Virus record (IMG/VR): IMGVR_UViG_3300033429_000007
Coordinates: 1-50,672 of that record
From: a virus
DNA: 50,672 nt
Direction: 5' to 3' (one strand)
Below the pieces are notes generated by a model. That model did not search any database. It was not told where the DNA came from and saw only the letters and a list, made by a program, of their open reading frames with translations. Positions 7,990 to 15,015 of the stretch are shown one piece after another. Position numbers and translations under genes: made by a program. Within the stretch, counting starts at the first letter, position 1. Every line of letters begins with the position of its first letter.

Positions 7990-9301
7990 ATTGAAACGCG
8001 ACGGGCTGTTCTGGCTCGGCGTATCGATGATGGTCTTCGGCTTGCTGATCATCGGCGGCGCACAGATCGTCTTCGGTGATACGGGCAACGAGGTGCCGGC
8101 CGAATGGAAGTGCGAAAAGGAATGCGTACGAACTCTCTACGCGGCGCAAGATATCGATGTCGGATGGGTGCGCACTCGATGGGAGTCAGATCATCTCCGT
8201 GTGGATTATCAAACGGAAGATGGGTGGCGAATTCGCGAGGTTCATTTCGGCTGGTTCGATCCGGATAACCTCCCGGCTCATCCGGCACCTGGGTCGATGC
8301 CCTACGGCTTCGAGGATCTCGATACGGATCACTTCAATTTCAACATACCGAAAGAGAATTTCTGTGACGGCGAGGATTGCGCGTGCGTGTTCGCAGCTCA
8401 CGCCGTCGTCTTCAAAGATGAATGTCCAGACGCGAGAGCGAAGACGATCTACGACGATAGCTATTCATGGCCGGATCATGCTCGCGTGAAGATCCACGAG
8501 CAAGGTCGGTCGAGCTACTTCAATGTGTGGCTCGATGGGGATCGGCCGCTCCGCGGTGATGTGTTCAACGGCTGGTGTTTGGATTCGAGGAAACCGATTG
8601 AGCGCGGCCACTGGTATGACGCGGAGGTGATCTATGAATGGGAAGAACTCTCAGGGATCATTGATCGTCCTGAGAATATGGACGCAATCGAATGGCTTGC
8701 GACACGCGGGTATGTCGGAACAACGATACGATGTGGGCAGATCATCACACGGCAACATGTCCAGAACGCTATCTGGAATCTGGCGCATGGTCGCGGAGTT
8801 GGGTGTATGGCTGGTGCGCTGGTCGATGAAGCACTCGCCGCGATCTCAGCGAAGAACCTCGTACGTCGGTGTTGGGAACGTGACGCGACTTTCGTCATCC
8901 AGCCGAAGCGCTGCTATCGAGTAGACGATGCGGTCGTTTGCACGAATGATCTTCAACCGATCTTCTCGTACAAATACGGCGTGACCGATTGCCCGACGGC
9001 GACACCAACCGCGACGGCAACGAACACGAAAACGAAAACGCCAACGCGAACCTCAACTCCCACGAGGTCAGCAACCTACACGGCAACGAAGACGGCAACG
9101 GGAACCCCGCCGCCGACGAACACCCCGACCGATACCCCGACTGCAACTCGCACCCACACGCACACCCACACGCCGACCGACACCCCGACCGCTACGCCGA
9201 CTCCGTGCGAGGGTCGAACGGAAACCGCTTGGGCATTCGGACGATACGTCTGCGCTACCTCATGGTGCTGGTATTTCGAGTGCTGCTTGGATGACGAGTG
9301 A
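7976..9301 (+). CDS. Exported protein with thioester-domain-like region and Thr/Pro stalk, 441 aa
   Basis: The start at 7976 is fixed by GGAGAACACA directly before it; the earlier frame start at 7889 gives an unrelated basic extension. Residues about 11-34 ([20 protein letters not shown]) form a signal peptide or anchor. The ectodomain has several cysteines. Residues 200-275 contain [13 protein letters not shown] with Cys201, [20 protein letters not shown], then VQNAIWNL with Gln263. A YCxD cysteine followed by a Q-x-AIW glutamine is the signature of thioester-domain adhesins, where Cys and Gln form a reactive internal bond. Residues about 340-410 are a Thr/Pro/Ala stalk flanked by Cys, and a Cys-rich tail ends the protein. 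It looks like a surface adhesin in an early phage operon, perhaps a host-modifying 'moron' gene. Homology is judged by eye. Confidence 0.7.
   Translation: MNRTELKRDGLFWLGVSMMVFGLLIIGGAQIVFGDTGNEVPAEWKCEKECVRTLYAAQDIDVGWVRTRWESDHLRVDYQTEDGWRIREVHFGWFDPDNLPAHPAPGSMPYGFEDLDTDHFNFNIPKENFCDGEDCACVFAAHAVVFKDECPDARAKTIYDDSYSWPDHARVKIHEQGRSSYFNVWLDGDRPLRGDVFNGWCLDSRKPIERGHWYDAEVIYEWEELSGIIDRPENMDAIEWLATRGYVGTTIRCGQIITRQHVQNAIWNLAHGRGVGCMAGALVDEALAAISAKNLVRRCWERDATFVIQPKRCYRVDDAVVCTNDLQPIFSYKYGVTDCPTATPTATATNTKTKTPTRTSTPTRSATYTATKTATGTPPPTNTPTDTPTATRTHTHTHTPTDTPTATPTPCEGRTETAWAFGRYVCATSWCWYFECCLDDE
8994..9206 (+). repeat. Thr-Pro low-complexity repeat
   Basis: Degenerate repeats built on ACN-CCG and ACN-GCN codons (TPT, TAT, THTHTH) encode the stalk of the protein above. 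The stretch is bounded by a Cys codon at each end. Such stalks are typical of extracellular bacterial proteins that hold a domain away from the membrane. Confidence 0.75.
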
Positions 9302-9765
9302 TGGCATGTCTTCGCCACAATTGGTCGCAAGATCGCTGGTGTCCGTATTGCTTGATCGAGAAACTTAAACGCGAGATCTTCAACCTCAAACAACCGACGC
9401 TCCCCGACATGGAGCGAAGCAGCAAGGGTCCACCCGATGAGGGTCGGCAGCTCGCGAAGGAAGGAGCAGAGCGAGCGACCGAACATGCGGAGAAGGTAGA
9501 TCCCGGGTGGAAGAAAGAAGCGTACTCGGTGATCTACGGAATAGCTCAGCAAAACGAATTCCTCAATGCCGATGATGTATGGAAGGGAGCGAAGCGTTGG
9601 GGGCTGCCGGAGCCACCGGACAACCGAGCTTGGGGATCGATATGGGTGAGAGCGAAACGTGCAGGGGTCGTCGAGAAGACGGGCCGGTTCACCACGACCA
9701 AGCGACCCGTGGCTCATCGCATGGACATCCCGATCTATCGCTCGCTGATCTACCAAGAGAAATGA
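9301..9765 (+). CDS. Putative zinc-knuckle / winged-helix protein, 154 aa
   Basis: ATG at 9301 shares one base with the preceding stop; GTG at 9298 is an alternative. The N-terminus carries CLRHNWSQDRWCPYC, a Cys-His-Cys-Cys set that could bind zinc. After a charged linker, the C-terminal half (YSVIYGIAQQNEFLNADDVW, then AWGSIWVRAKRAGVVEKTGR) looks like a winged-helix DNA-binding domain. The architecture suggests a nucleic-acid-binding early protein, but no named family is recognised. Confidence 0.6.
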   Translation: MACLRHNWSQDRWCPYCLIEKLKREIFNLKQPTLPDMERSSKGPPDEGRQLAKEGAERATEHAEKVDPGWKKEAYSVIYGIAQQNEFLNADDVWKGAKRWGLPEPPDNRAWGSIWVRAKRAGVVEKTGRFTTTKRPVAHRMDIPIYRSLIYQEK

Positions 9766-9780
9766 AAGAGAGGAGAACAC

Positions 9781-10299
9781 ATGGGGAACACAGCGAAGAA
9801 AAAGGAGAGCGTCAATCCATTTCGGCAAGCTGTCGAATGTGCTTTGTCGCTGATCGAAAAGTTCGATGGAGATCGTGACAAGATCTTGCCAGCGCTGGAG
9901 AGCCGGATCAGAAAGAACGACGTACTCCTCAGATGGGCGATCCACGAAGGATCGCGGACGGCACTCGTCGATGCCATGCGGCTTACTCGGCTGTCGAAGC
10001 TTGGTGGCGACAGGCTCGGTTCGATGAAGCGTGATCTGGATCTGACGCCTCTCAAAACATGGCGGCTCGAAGACGGGACGCTGTTACGAGCAGCGAACCG
10101 AAGACAGCTGATCGAAGCAGCCGAATCTCTGGAGCGGGTCGCCAGCGGAATACTGAGTCGAGCGATCCTCTATCGGCGCATCGCCGGGAGACTCAAAACC
10201 GATGATGAAGAGGTCGGGCTGCGGATCAACGATGACGAACTCAAGGTTGAGATGAAGATCTCGGAAGGGCTAGCGGACAAAGCCGTGCGGGTTCTCTGA
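9781..10299 (+). CDS. Hypothetical early protein, 172 aa
   Basis: AGAGGAGAACAC lies directly before ATG 9781. The product is helical with many Leu/Arg/Asp and carries no cysteine motif beyond one Cys. Segments such as LLRWAIHEGSRTALVDAMRL and LRAANRRQLIEAAESLERVA look like amphipathic helices. No family is recognised. Its stop is shared with the next start (TGATG). Confidence 0.55.
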   Translation: MGNTAKKKESVNPFRQAVECALSLIEKFDGDRDKILPALESRIRKNDVLLRWAIHEGSRTALVDAMRLTRLSKLGGDRLGSMKRDLDLTPLKTWRLEDGTLLRAANRRQLIEAAESLERVASGILSRAILYRRIAGRLKTDDEEVGLRINDDELKVEMKISEGLADKAVRVL

Positions 10300-10553
10300 T
10301 GAGAGCGCAGCACGCAGCCGACCGTGACATGCAATCTCGGATCTTTGAACTTTGGGATCGAGCCAATCGAGGAGAGGTCACGCTGAAAGAACTCAAGTGC
10401 TATCGCGAGATCGCGGAAGTGTTCTACACCCTAGCGCAAGCAGACGAAGCGGTGGCGAGAACGGAGCGGATTCAAGTCGCGACGCACGTGGAGCTGGAGC
10501 GGCTGCAATCCGGAGCGAGCCACCCGCTGCTAGAAGGGGGTGAAGGTGATTAG
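10299..10553 (+). CDS. Hypothetical helical protein, 84 aa
   Basis: ATG 10299 overlaps the preceding TGA by one base. The product is a short, mostly helical protein (REIAEVFYTLAQADEAVART) with an acidic end. No recognised domain. Its end overlaps the next gene by eight bases if that gene starts at 10546. Confidence 0.5.
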   Translation: MRAQHAADRDMQSRIFELWDRANRGEVTLKELKCYREIAEVFYTLAQADEAVARTERIQVATHVELERLQSGASHPLLEGGEGD

Positions 10554-11166
10554 ATCTCAGCACGCGACCGCTAAATGGATCTACTCGCCGCACGAGCTAG
10601 CGAAGGCGTATGCGGGATGGCGGTGCTTCCGGCACCTGACCTATAACGGCATCCGATCTTTCTTGCTCGCTGATAGCAGTCGACATTGGGCGTTCGGGAA
10701 ACACTATCGTGATCAGCTCGACAACTCACTCGATCTGAGTGAAGCGCAATGGATCCACCGTTATCACCAGATGCTCCGTCGCGAGGGGCTGTTCAATTAT
10801 CGGCGGCGAGCAATCGAATGGAGATTCATTCCGATAACATCATGGGAAGAGTCGCCACTCTGCTCGTCGTATCGGAATCGAATTCCATTCCGGCTCGGAA
10901 CATCGTGCGTCCTCTGCGGGAAGATCCAGCGCGGCGACGATGCGCTCACCGAGAGGCGTCGAGCAGTGGAATGGCTCGGCTTCGATTACCTCCACGGAGC
11001 GTGGGTCCCAATGAGTCTACTCCGCGGACGGAGAAACGTGCCGTGGCTCGTTCCGAATCCGCTCTGCCCTGAATGTTGGAAAGCATGGGGCGGGGTGCCG
11101 CTGCCCGTCTCGAAGATCATCCTCAGGGCGGCGGCGAAACAAATACGAAAGGAGATAGCCGCATGA
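10546..11166 (+). CDS. Hypothetical protein with CxxC zinc-ribbon pairs, 206 aa
   Basis: Two GTG codons (10540 and 10546) can start the frame; AGAAGGGG at 10532-10539 is best spaced for 10546. The protein is Arg/Trp-rich, and the C-terminal half contains CVLCGK and CPECWKAWG, two CxxC knuckles that fit a zinc ribbon. No HNH histidines are visible between them, so I do not call a nuclease. It precedes the resolvase gene with an ATGA overlap and may act on nucleic acid. Confidence 0.55.
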   Translation: MIRSQHATAKWIYSPHELAKAYAGWRCFRHLTYNGIRSFLLADSSRHWAFGKHYRDQLDNSLDLSEAQWIHRYHQMLRREGLFNYRRRAIEWRFIPITSWEESPLCSSYRNRIPFRLGTSCVLCGKIQRGDDALTERRRAVEWLGFDYLHGAWVPMSLLRGRRNVPWLVPNPLCPECWKAWGGVPLPVSKIILRAAAKQIRKEIAA

Positions 11167-11660
11167 AGTTCATCGGCATCGATCCCGGCAAGAGCGGAGG
11201 CATGGCATCGATCCGCTGTGATGAAAACCTGGGCATCGTGAGCTACTCAGCGCACGGCTTCGCCACCATGACGGAGCGAGAGATCACGCGAGGTCTTCGG
11301 AAGATGATCAGGGGGTCAACGGAAGCGGAATCACTTTGCGTCTTGATCGAGAAGCAAGGGGTCCGTCCATTGACGGATCGGCCGAAGAACATCGCAACGC
11401 TGCACCATCAATTCGGAATCCTTCACGGCTGCTTGCTCACGCTCGAAGTCGGCTACGAAGATATCTCTCCTCATGCATGGCAGAAAACGTTCAAGCTACT
11501 CATGCCGAAGGGGACGGAGTCGGCAGCGAAGAAACGAAAGCACAAAGAGAAAGCACAGCAGTTCTTCCCCGAGGTGAACGTCACGCTTCAAACGTGCGAC
11601 GCGCTGCTCATCGCTGAGTACGGGCGCCGCCTTCATTACAAGGGGAAGATCGATGGGTGA
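11163..11660 (+). CDS. RuvC-like Holliday-junction resolvase, 165 aa
   Basis: ATG 11163 overlaps the preceding stop; the open frame extends further upstream but lacks sense there. The RNase H-like catalytic set is visible: FIGIDPGKSGG with Asp7, VLIEKQG with Glu63, and TCDALLIAEYGRR with Asp146 and Glu152. This is the pattern of phage and bacterial RuvC-type endonucleases, which cut four-way junctions during recombination and before packaging. The length is normal for the family. It complements the Cas4-like nuclease in the same operon. Confidence 0.85.
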   Translation: MKFIGIDPGKSGGMASIRCDENLGIVSYSAHGFATMTEREITRGLRKMIRGSTEAESLCVLIEKQGVRPLTDRPKNIATLHHQFGILHGCLLTLEVGYEDISPHAWQKTFKLLMPKGTESAAKKRKHKEKAQQFFPEVNVTLQTCDALLIAEYGRRLHYKGKIDG

Positions 11661-11871
11661 CTTCGACACGAATGTAGATGCATCGATTGTCATTCTGGTG
11701 ATGGTGATCAGCGCGGTCGTTATCGCTTGCGTCGGTCTGATCGGAGCGCTGATCTTGATCGCTGCTGGATGGGTAGACGTGGGGGGGTTGATCACATCGA
11801 CGATCATCTTCATCCTCTCGGTTTGCCTCTTCCTCTGCGCGTATCGGTTGCTCAAGCTCTTGCGTGAATGA
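11653..11871 (+). CDS. Small two-segment membrane protein, 72 aa
   Basis: ATG 11653 overlaps the end of the resolvase gene. Two hydrophobic stretches (about residues 12-38 and 44-66) are separated by a short GWVDVGG turn, and the C-terminus is basic (RLLKLLRE). It is probably a small inner-membrane hairpin protein and the last gene before the terminator. Function unknown. Confidence 0.6.
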   Translation: MGDFDTNVDASIVILVMVISAVVIACVGLIGALILIAAGWVDVGGLITSTIIFILSVCLFLCAYRLLKLLRE

Positions 11872-11903
11872 TCTAGGTCGAATACGCTGACGGCGTGTTC
11901 TCC

Positions 11904-11948
11904 GGCTCTCGGTGGTTAGCTTCGGCGCTACCGGGGGCCACTTTTTTG
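11904..11948 (+). terminator. Intrinsic terminator closing the early operon
   Basis: GGCTCTCGGT at 11904-11913 pairs with ACCGGGGGCC at 11930-11939 (ten pairs, two of them G-U), leaving a 16-nt loop that can itself form a small AGC/GCT stem. The right arm is followed by AC and six T residues (11942-11947). Position 33 bases after the last early gene and before a promoter-like sequence fits a true terminator. Confidence 0.75.
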
Positions 11949-11958
11949 TTCACCTCGT

Positions 11959-11987
11959 TTGCGTATCGTCACACCGGGTGCCATACT
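11959..11987 (+). promoter_or_regulatory. Sigma70-like promoter candidate for the accessory cassette
   Basis: TTGCGT (11959-11964), a 17-base spacer and CATACT (11982-11987) lie directly after the terminator. The predicted RNA start would fall near 11994, only a few bases before the ATG at 11997, so that gene might be leaderless or start at the downstream ATG at 12012. The match is weak and rests on spacing and location. Confidence 0.35.
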
Positions 11988-11996
11988 TATTACAGG

Positions 11997-12200
11997 ATGA
12001 ACATCACGAACATGGTCTATCTGGAAGACGAACGGCTGGCGCGTGAAGCGCGAGCGGAAGCAGCTCGCACGGGTGAGGAATCTGAATTCCATTGCCCCGA
12101 TTGCGGAGCGCTGGTGACCGTCCATCCGACTGACGATGAGAGCGTCGGCGTATGCCGCTGCTTGTGCGGGTCGTATTGGGAGGTCGAGATAGCGAGCTGA
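11997..12200 (+). CDS. Small zinc-ribbon protein, 67 aa
   Basis: The open frame begins at 11895 but that would run through the terminator, so ATG 11997 or 12012 is more likely. The product has an Ala/Glu/Arg-rich helix and then FHCPDCGALV and VCRCLCGSYW, which supply paired cysteines for a zinc ribbon. It opens the ParB/glycosyltransferase cassette. Its function is unknown; a nucleic-acid-binding role is possible. Confidence 0.55.
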   Translation: MNITNMVYLEDERLAREARAEAARTGEESEFHCPDCGALVTVHPTDDESVGVCRCLCGSYWEVEIAS

Positions 12201-12233
12201 CGATCTGGTATCGTGAAGCGGGAGGACACCAGA

Positions 12234-12653
12234 ATGTGGCGCAATCGAATCATCGGCAGCGGTGAAGCTCAGCCGTCCTCTCTCGCTGCTAACCCCTACG
12301 CCTATCGAATCCATCCACCCTACCAACACGAAGCCGTTCTAGCGGCCATCAGTGAGCTAGGATGGCTATCCCCCGTTGTTCTGAATGATCGCACCGGACG
12401 GCTCATCGATGGGCATCTCAGAACCATCGTCGCGTTGGGTCATGCACAGAGCGAGAAGATCCCCGTCGTTTACGTTGATCTCAGCGCAGACGAGGAGCGG
12501 CAAGCGCTGAACCTGATCGATCCCATCTCGGCGCTCGCTCGAATCGATCACATGAACATTTCACTCAACGGATCTATCGAGCGCTGCACCTGTCCGAGCT
12601 GCGGCTCTCATCACTTCAAAGCGAAGGAGGAAACCCATGACCAAGATGAGTGA
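12234..12653 (+). CDS. ParB-like domain protein with C-terminal zinc knuckle, 139 aa
   Basis: GGGAGGA at 12220-12226 supports ATG 12234 over the GTG at 12213. Residues about 15-105 follow the ParB N-terminal fold: NPYAYRIHPPYQHEAVLAAI, LGWLSPVVLNDRTGRLIDGH with the conserved GHLR, then VPVVYVDLSADEERQALNLI. The C-terminal 30 residues have CTCPSCGSHHF, a small zinc knuckle. Phage ParB-like domains of this type are often found next to DNA methylases and other DNA-modification enzymes (the Iyer/Aravind surveys), not in partition systems; no ParA is present. Role here is inferred: targeting or ATP/CTP-dependent support of the glycosyltransferases. Confidence 0.75.
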   Translation: MWRNRIIGSGEAQPSSLAANPYAYRIHPPYQHEAVLAAISELGWLSPVVLNDRTGRLIDGHLRTIVALGHAQSEKIPVVYVDLSADEERQALNLIDPISALARIDHMNISLNGSIERCTCPSCGSHHFKAKEETHDQDE

Positions 12654-13377
12654 TCGAGCGAAGCGGAAGCGGCAACCCGCCGTGCCGAAGAGAGCTACGG
12701 AGGTGATCGAGATCTCCAAGCTCACCGACCACCCTGATAATTATCGCGGCCACTCTCAGGATCAGCTCGACCACATCAAGTCGAGCATCCGAGCGAACGG
12801 CGTCTACCGAAACGTGATCATCGCGAAAGACAATGTGATCCTCGGCGGTCACGGCGTCGTGCAAGCAGCTCGACAGATGAAGCTCCGAAAGATCCAGGTC
12901 ATCCGGCTACCTTGGAAGTCAACCGATCCGCGCTCGCTCAAGGTGCTGACGGGTGACAACGAGATCTCGCGACTCGCTGGTGTCGATGATCGAGCGCTGA
13001 CGAATCTACTCAAGAAGATCAAGGAATCCGAAGGGGTTGATCTCATGGGTACAGGGTTCGACGAACAGATGCTCGCTGCTCTCGTCATGGTCACGCGAAC
13101 GTCAGACGAGATCGAGGATTTCGATGCGGCTGCGGAGTGGACGGGGATGCCGGAGCATGACCCCGGCAACAAGGCGTATCGATTGATTATTCAGTTCAGG
13201 AATGAAGATGACCGGCTCTCGTTTATGAAGCACGCCAACATCGATTCGGACAACCTGAAAGCATACACGCGGGGAGGTCAGCATTGGTCTACGTGGTGGC
13301 CGCCGAAAGAGCGCAACGATCTCGCGTCGGTGCGATTCGAAGATGGGGAAACGGATGCCGAAGAAACTCCGTCCTAG
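12637..13377 (+). CDS. ParB-like domain protein, 246 aa
   Basis: AAGGAGG at 12624-12630 lies six bases before ATG 12637, which overlaps the first ParB-like gene. Residues about 22-110 are ParB-like: EISKLTDHPDNYRGHSQDQL, IRANGVYRNVIIAKDNVILG, GHGVVQAARQMKLRKIQVIR, then the helical GDNEISRLAGVDDRALTNLL. The C-terminal domain (residues about 165-235) has EWTGMPEHDPGN and WSTWWPPKERND, elements I recall from ParB-like proteins beside phage DNA-modification genes. It differs clearly from the first ParB-like protein, so the two may form a heteromer. It runs into the first glycosyltransferase. Confidence 0.75.
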   Translation: MTKMSDRAKRKRQPAVPKRATEVIEISKLTDHPDNYRGHSQDQLDHIKSSIRANGVYRNVIIAKDNVILGGHGVVQAARQMKLRKIQVIRLPWKSTDPRSLKVLTGDNEISRLAGVDDRALTNLLKKIKESEGVDLMGTGFDEQMLAALVMVTRTSDEIEDFDAAAEWTGMPEHDPGNKAYRLIIQFRNEDDRLSFMKHANIDSDNLKAYTRGGQHWSTWWPPKERNDLASVRFEDGETDAEETPS

Positions 13378-14248
13378 ATATCCGATCTTCATCCCGTCGC
13401 TAGGGCGAGCGCAGAAATGCGTGAGTGCAGATATGTTCATCAAAGACGAGATCCCATTCAAGCTGGTCGTGCAACCCGATCAGGTGAAGGCGTATGCGGA
13501 GCGCTATGGAATCGAGAACATTCTCGTGCTGCCGGAAGATGGGAAGGGTCTGGTCTACGCTCGCAATTGGATCAAGGATTATTCCGTAGCGCAGGGTGAT
13601 GAGCGCCATTGGCAGTTCGATGATGACATCAAGTATTTCGACCGGCTGTATCGAGGGCATCGGATCCCATGCGCTTCGAACATCGCCGTCTCGATCATCG
13701 AGGATTTCGTCGACCGATACGAGAACGTAGCCATTGCATCTCCGAACAGCTCGTTCTTCATCGTGTCGAATGAGACGACGAATTCTCAGTGGCCACCCTT
13801 CTATCTGAACAGCCGGTGCTACACATGCTTCCTGATGATGAACTCGATACCGAATCGCTGGCGCTTCCGCTACAACGAAGACACAGACATGAGCTTGCAG
13901 GTTCTCGCTGACGGCTGGTGCACGATGCTGATCAATCACTTCCTGATCCACACGCCGGAGACGATGACCGATGAGGGTGGACAGACGGATATCTACGTAG
14001 CCGATGGTCGCTTGAAGATGGCGCGAGAGCTTGAGCGGGTGTGGCCGGGAGTGGTGAAGACGAGCAGACGATGGGGCAGACCGCAGCACGTTGTCGCTTC
14101 GGCTTGGAGGAAGTTCGACAACAAGCTCATCAAGAAGAAAGGCGTCAGCGTTGCACCGGGTGTCGACAACTACGGCATGGAACTCAAAACGAAGCAGCCC
14201 ATCGAATCGAAGCAGATCCAAAAGCTCATGGATGAGAGCCGCGAGTGA
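13355..14248 (+). CDS. TET/JBP-associated-type glycosyltransferase (TAGT), copy 1, 297 aa
   Basis: GGGGA at 13345-13349 favours ATG 13355 over 13343. The N-terminus reads YPIFIPSLGRAQKC, the start of the TAGT family as described by Iyer and colleagues. Then come GLVYARNWIKDY and WQFDDDIKYF with the metal-binding Asp triplet (89-91), and RYNEDTDMSLQVLADGWCTM, the acidic acceptor-side motif (Glu175-Asp178). TAGTs are GT-A-fold enzymes encoded by phages, often beside DNA-base oxidases, and are thought to add sugars to hydroxylated bases in DNA. No TET/JBP oxidase or hydroxymethylase is visible in this window, so the acceptor is unproven. Confidence 0.78.
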   Translation: MPKKLRPRYPIFIPSLGRAQKCVSADMFIKDEIPFKLVVQPDQVKAYAERYGIENILVLPEDGKGLVYARNWIKDYSVAQGDERHWQFDDDIKYFDRLYRGHRIPCASNIAVSIIEDFVDRYENVAIASPNSSFFIVSNETTNSQWPPFYLNSRCYTCFLMMNSIPNRWRFRYNEDTDMSLQVLADGWCTMLINHFLIHTPETMTDEGGQTDIYVADGRLKMARELERVWPGVVKTSRRWGRPQHVVASAWRKFDNKLIKKKGVSVAPGVDNYGMELKTKQPIESKQIQKLMDESRE

Positions 14249-15015
14249 TGACCTATCCCATCTACATTCCATCGCTCGGGAGAGCTGAACTCTGCACGAC
14301 GCCACAGACGCTGCTCGATGGTGGAGTTGAGAGCTTCACCATCTGCGTTGAAGCCGATGAAGCAGATGCGTACGCCGCTCGATTCGGTGAGGACAAGCTC
14401 GCCGTGATCGATCACTCGCGACAGGGGTTAGCTATGACGCGCTCGTGGATCAAGCGACACAGCGAGGGGCGGGGCGAGTCGTGGCATTGGCAGCTAGACG
14501 ATGACGTAATGTATTTCGCGATGAGAGCAGCGGGTGAGAAGAGTCGGCGCGTACCAGCTCTTGAAGCGATGACCTATGCGGAAGCGCTGACCGTGCGGTT
14601 CTCGAACCTTGCGGGTGTTTGTTTGAGCGCAATCAATTACCCGACGACGAAAGACTTCGCGATCAACCAGATGATCTACTCGCACAAGATCATCCGGAAC
14701 GGCACGCCGTTTTATTGGCGCTCGAATTGCGTAGACGACATTGACTTCTCGATCCAGCTGCTGGCTGGTGGCTGGTGCACGATAGCGGTGAAGCTCTACC
14801 GCGCCGCTACGCCATCGACGGAGAGCATGGCGGGTGGCTGCACGGAGATCGATTACCAGAACGATGAGAACCGATTGAAGAAAGTCAGAGGGTTGCAACA
14901 GAACTGGCCGTATCTCTTCGACATTCAACGCCGCGGTGGATTGCCGAGAGCAACGTCGGGTCCCGTGTGGAGGAAATTCAGAACACGCTTGGAGCTAGCC
15001 GATGGTCAGAGCTGA
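14248..15015 (+). CDS. TAGT-type glycosyltransferase, copy 2, 255 aa
   Basis: ATG 14248 shares a base with the preceding TGA (GTG 14245 is an alternative). The protein is a diverged paralogue of its neighbour: YPIYIPSLGRAELC at the N-terminus, GLAMTRSWIKRH, WQLDDDVMYF (Asp84-Asp86), and CVDDIDFSIQLLAGGWCTIA (Asp163-Asp166). The catalytic-type residues are kept, so it is probably active. It is about 40 residues shorter than copy 1 and lacks its C-terminal tail. Two intact but divergent copies side by side suggest two different acceptors, two different sugars, or successive additions. Confidence 0.75.
   Translation: MTYPIYIPSLGRAELCTTPQTLLDGGVESFTICVEADEADAYAARFGEDKLAVIDHSRQGLAMTRSWIKRHSEGRGESWHWQLDDDVMYFAMRAAGEKSRRVPALEAMTYAEALTVRFSNLAGVCLSAINYPTTKDFAINQMIYSHKIIRNGTPFYWRSNCVDDIDFSIQLLAGGWCTIAVKLYRAATPSTESMAGGCTEIDYQNDENRLKKVRGLQQNWPYLFDIQRRGGLPRATSGPVWRKFRTRLELADGQS

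Noticed and set aside
10546-11166. HNH endonuclease
   Set aside because: Two CxxC pairs suggest a zinc ribbon, but the His-Asn-His catalytic residues are not visible between or after them.
12637-13377. Plasmid-type partition system
   Set aside because: ParB-like proteins are present, but no ParA ATPase or parS-like inverted repeat series was found nearby.
13400-14305. Long minus-strand open frame opposite TAGT copy 1 (301 codons)
   Set aside because: It is the antisense shadow of a recognised gene; the product has no sensible motif. The same holds for the minus-strand frames at 9076-9945, 34632-35459 and 43937-44920.
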